A stretch of 6,127 nucleotides of DNA, taken from the NCBI GenBank assembly GCA_002400085.1, contig DHEX01000135.1, positions 19,987-26,113 on the forward strand, in the 5' to 3' direction. The DNA comes from Clostridiaceae bacterium UBA4839 (GTDB lineage Bacteria > Bacillota > Clostridia > Clostridiales > Caloramatoraceae). A program made the translations under genes and the position numbers. This document shows, one piece after another, positions 4,853 through 6,127 of this stretch (positions within the stretch are counted from its first letter, which is position 1; each line of letters starts with the position of its first letter). The notes under the pieces are model-generated. The model saw only the letters and a program-made list of their open reading frames with translations, did not search any database and was not told the origin of the DNA.

Positions 4853-6025
4853 ATGATAAAAAGGGTTATACTTATTGTTCTTGATAGTGTTGGAATAGGA
4901 GAATTACCAGATGCAGCATTGTATGGTGATGAAGGAAGCAACACTGTGGGAAACATATCAAAGGCAGTTGGAGGGCTTAAACTTCCCAATATGCAGAAAA
5001 TTGGATTTGGGAATATTGATGGGATAAAAGGCATTGATTATGAAAAGAATCCGTCTGGCTGCTATGGAAGATGTACGGAAATATCAAAAGGTAAAGATAC
5101 AACAACAGGTCATTGGGAAATTGCAGGACTTCCGCTTTATGATGCATTTCCAACCTATCCGTCAGGATTTCCTGATGAAGTTGTTAAAAAATTAGAGGAA
5201 GCTTTTGGAACAAAAATTATTGGAAACAAGCCAGCATCAGGCACAGTAATTATTCAAGAATTAGGGGATGAGCATGTAAAAACTGGTTATCCTATTGTTT
5301 ATACTTCTGCAGATAGTGTACTTCAAATTGCAGCTCATGAAGAAGTTATTCCTCTTGAAAGGCTATATGAGCTTTGCAGGATTGCAAGGAAAATAATGAC
5401 TGGAAAGCATGCTGTAGGCAGAATAATTGCAAGGCCGTTTATTGGTGGAAATGGCAAATACACAAGAACTTCAAATAGAAGGGATTTTTCACTTAAGCCT
5501 AATAAAAAGACTATGTTAAATTATATAATGGAATCTGGACTTGATGTATGTGCAGTAGGAAAAATTGAGGATATATATGCTGGATGTGGAATTACTGATG
5601 CTGTTCATACAAAGAATAACTTGGAGGGAATTGAAAAGACTATTGAATATATAAATAAAGATAATAAAGGATTGATTTTTACTAACCTTGTAGATTTCGA
5701 TATGCTCTATGGGCACAGAAATGATGTCAAGGGTTATGCAAATGCTTTGAGGGAGTTTGATGCTAAGCTGCCACAAATAATAAGCAGTATGAAGGACACT
5801 GATATGCTTATAATTACAGCAGATCACGGATGTGACCCAACGACTCCAAGCACAGATCATTCAAGGGAATATATTCCTGTATTACTGTATGGAAAAGAAT
5901 TAAAAAAGAATATAAACATTGGCACAAGAAAGACTTATTCAGATATTGGTAAGACTATTACTGATATATTAAATGTTAAAGAGGATATAAATGGCGTAAG
6001 CTTTGCAAAGGATATTTTATTATAA
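4853..6025 (+). CDS. deoB: Phosphopentomutase
   Basis: DeoB interconverts ribose or deoxyribose 1-phosphate and 5-phosphate, linking nucleoside breakdown by phosphorylases to the pentose phosphate pathway; it is a cytoplasmic, Mn2+-dependent enzyme of the alkaline phosphatase superfamily. The 390-residue protein compares with 394 in B. subtilis. Asp11 (in LIVLDSVGIGELPDA), Thr85 (in KDTTTGHWE), Asp283 and His288 (in DFDMLYGHRND), Asp324 and His325 (in TADHGCDPT) and His336 (in STDHSREY) line up with B. cereus Asp13, Thr85, Asp286, His291, Asp327, His328 and His339, so all metal ligands and the phospho-threonine are present. The cap domain covers about 95-215. It follows the xerD terminator. 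A purine nucleoside phosphorylase gene often comes next in Firmicutes, but is not in the window. Confidence 0.98.
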   Translation: MIKRVILIVLDSVGIGELPDAALYGDEGSNTVGNISKAVGGLKLPNMQKIGFGNIDGIKGIDYEKNPSGCYGRCTEISKGKDTTTGHWEIAGLPLYDAFPTYPSGFPDEVVKKLEEAFGTKIIGNKPASGTVIIQELGDEHVKTGYPIVYTSADSVLQIAAHEEVIPLERLYELCRIARKIMTGKHAVGRIIARPFIGGNGKYTRTSNRRDFSLKPNKKTMLNYIMESGLDVCAVGKIEDIYAGCGITDAVHTKNNLEGIEKTIEYINKDNKGLIFTNLVDFDMLYGHRNDVKGYANALREFDAKLPQIISSMKDTDMLIITADHGCDPTTPSTDHSREYIPVLLYGKELKKNINIGTRKTYSDIGKTITDILNVKEDINGVSFAKDILL

Positions 6026-6046
6026 TTGTTTAATAATTTAACAAAT

Positions 6047-6088
6047 GCTTGGATGGGGTAAGGCTTTTTAAGCAAACTCCACCTAAGC
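6047..6088 (+). other. Hairpin in the deoB downstream region
   Basis: GCTTGGATGGGGT (6047-6059) can pair with ACTCCACCTAAGC (6076-6088): 12 of 13 positions pair as RNA, including two G-U, with one A-C mismatch. Inside the 16-base loop a small GCTT-TTT-AAGC stem (6063-6073) is possible. The tail TTAAAATC has no T-tract, so it is a poor + strand terminator. The rest of 6026-6127 is AT-rich, with no gene, and the window ends before any downstream ORF begins. The hairpin may be a 3' stabiliser of deoB mRNA or part of the leader of the next gene. Confidence 0.4.
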
Positions 6089-6127
6089 TTAAAATCTATG
6101 ATATAGGTAATCTAGTGATTTAAATTA

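Noticed and set aside
5516..5860. Minus-strand open frame of 114 codons within deoB
   Set aside because: It is opposite the conserved metal-binding part of deoB and has no family resemblance; a shadow of AT-rich coding.

Overview
The window is an AT-rich, low-GC Gram-positive segment carrying six complete genes, all on the + strand: spoIVB, spo0A, a Nudix ADP-ribose pyrophosphatase gene, spoIIM, xerD and deoB. The first two and spoIIM are core endospore genes, so the source is an endospore-forming Firmicute. The AT bias, the spoIVB-spo0A pairing and the small intergenic layout suggest a member of the Clostridia; I cannot name a species.

Layout. 1-190: leader of spoIVB, with a candidate forebay (sigma-G type) promoter and two Shine-Dalgarno sequences. 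191-1309: spoIVB. 1310-1630: a long regulatory gap holding a perfect 26-bp palindrome, an AT-only hairpin and a very good sigma-H promoter whose -10 element is overlapped by a perfect Spo0A box (0A box), directly in front of spo0A (1631-2434). 2445-2473: a good sigma-A promoter for the Nudix gene (2519-3049). 3063-3112: a terminator-like hairpin that also contains the ribosome binding site of spoIIM (start most likely TTG 3114, end 3755). 3756-3866: an AT-rich gap before xerD (3867-4745), which ends in a classic intrinsic terminator. 4853-6025: deoB. 6026-6127: a hairpin-forming tail with no gene.

How the genes fit together. Spo0A is the master regulator that commits the cell to sporulation; SpoIIM acts in engulfment; SpoIVB is the forespore protease that signals late mother-cell transcription. 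The Nudix hydrolase, XerD recombinase and phosphopentomutase are housekeeping genes. The same families cluster near spoIIM, xerD (ripX), deoB (drm) and spoIIA in Bacillus, so this looks like an old conserved sporulation/housekeeping neighbourhood, not an acquired island. I see no transposon, phage, CRISPR, toxin-antitoxin or defence genes, and no tRNA or rRNA.

No new multi-gene system is visible. The points worth a second look are regulatory or residue-level: the hairpin that masks the spoIIM ribosome binding site with a candidate sigma-E promoter placed to start transcription inside its loop; the 0A box overlapping the sigma-H -10 of spo0A; a Tyr in place of the usual catalytic His of XerD; and several hairpins without a T-tract.
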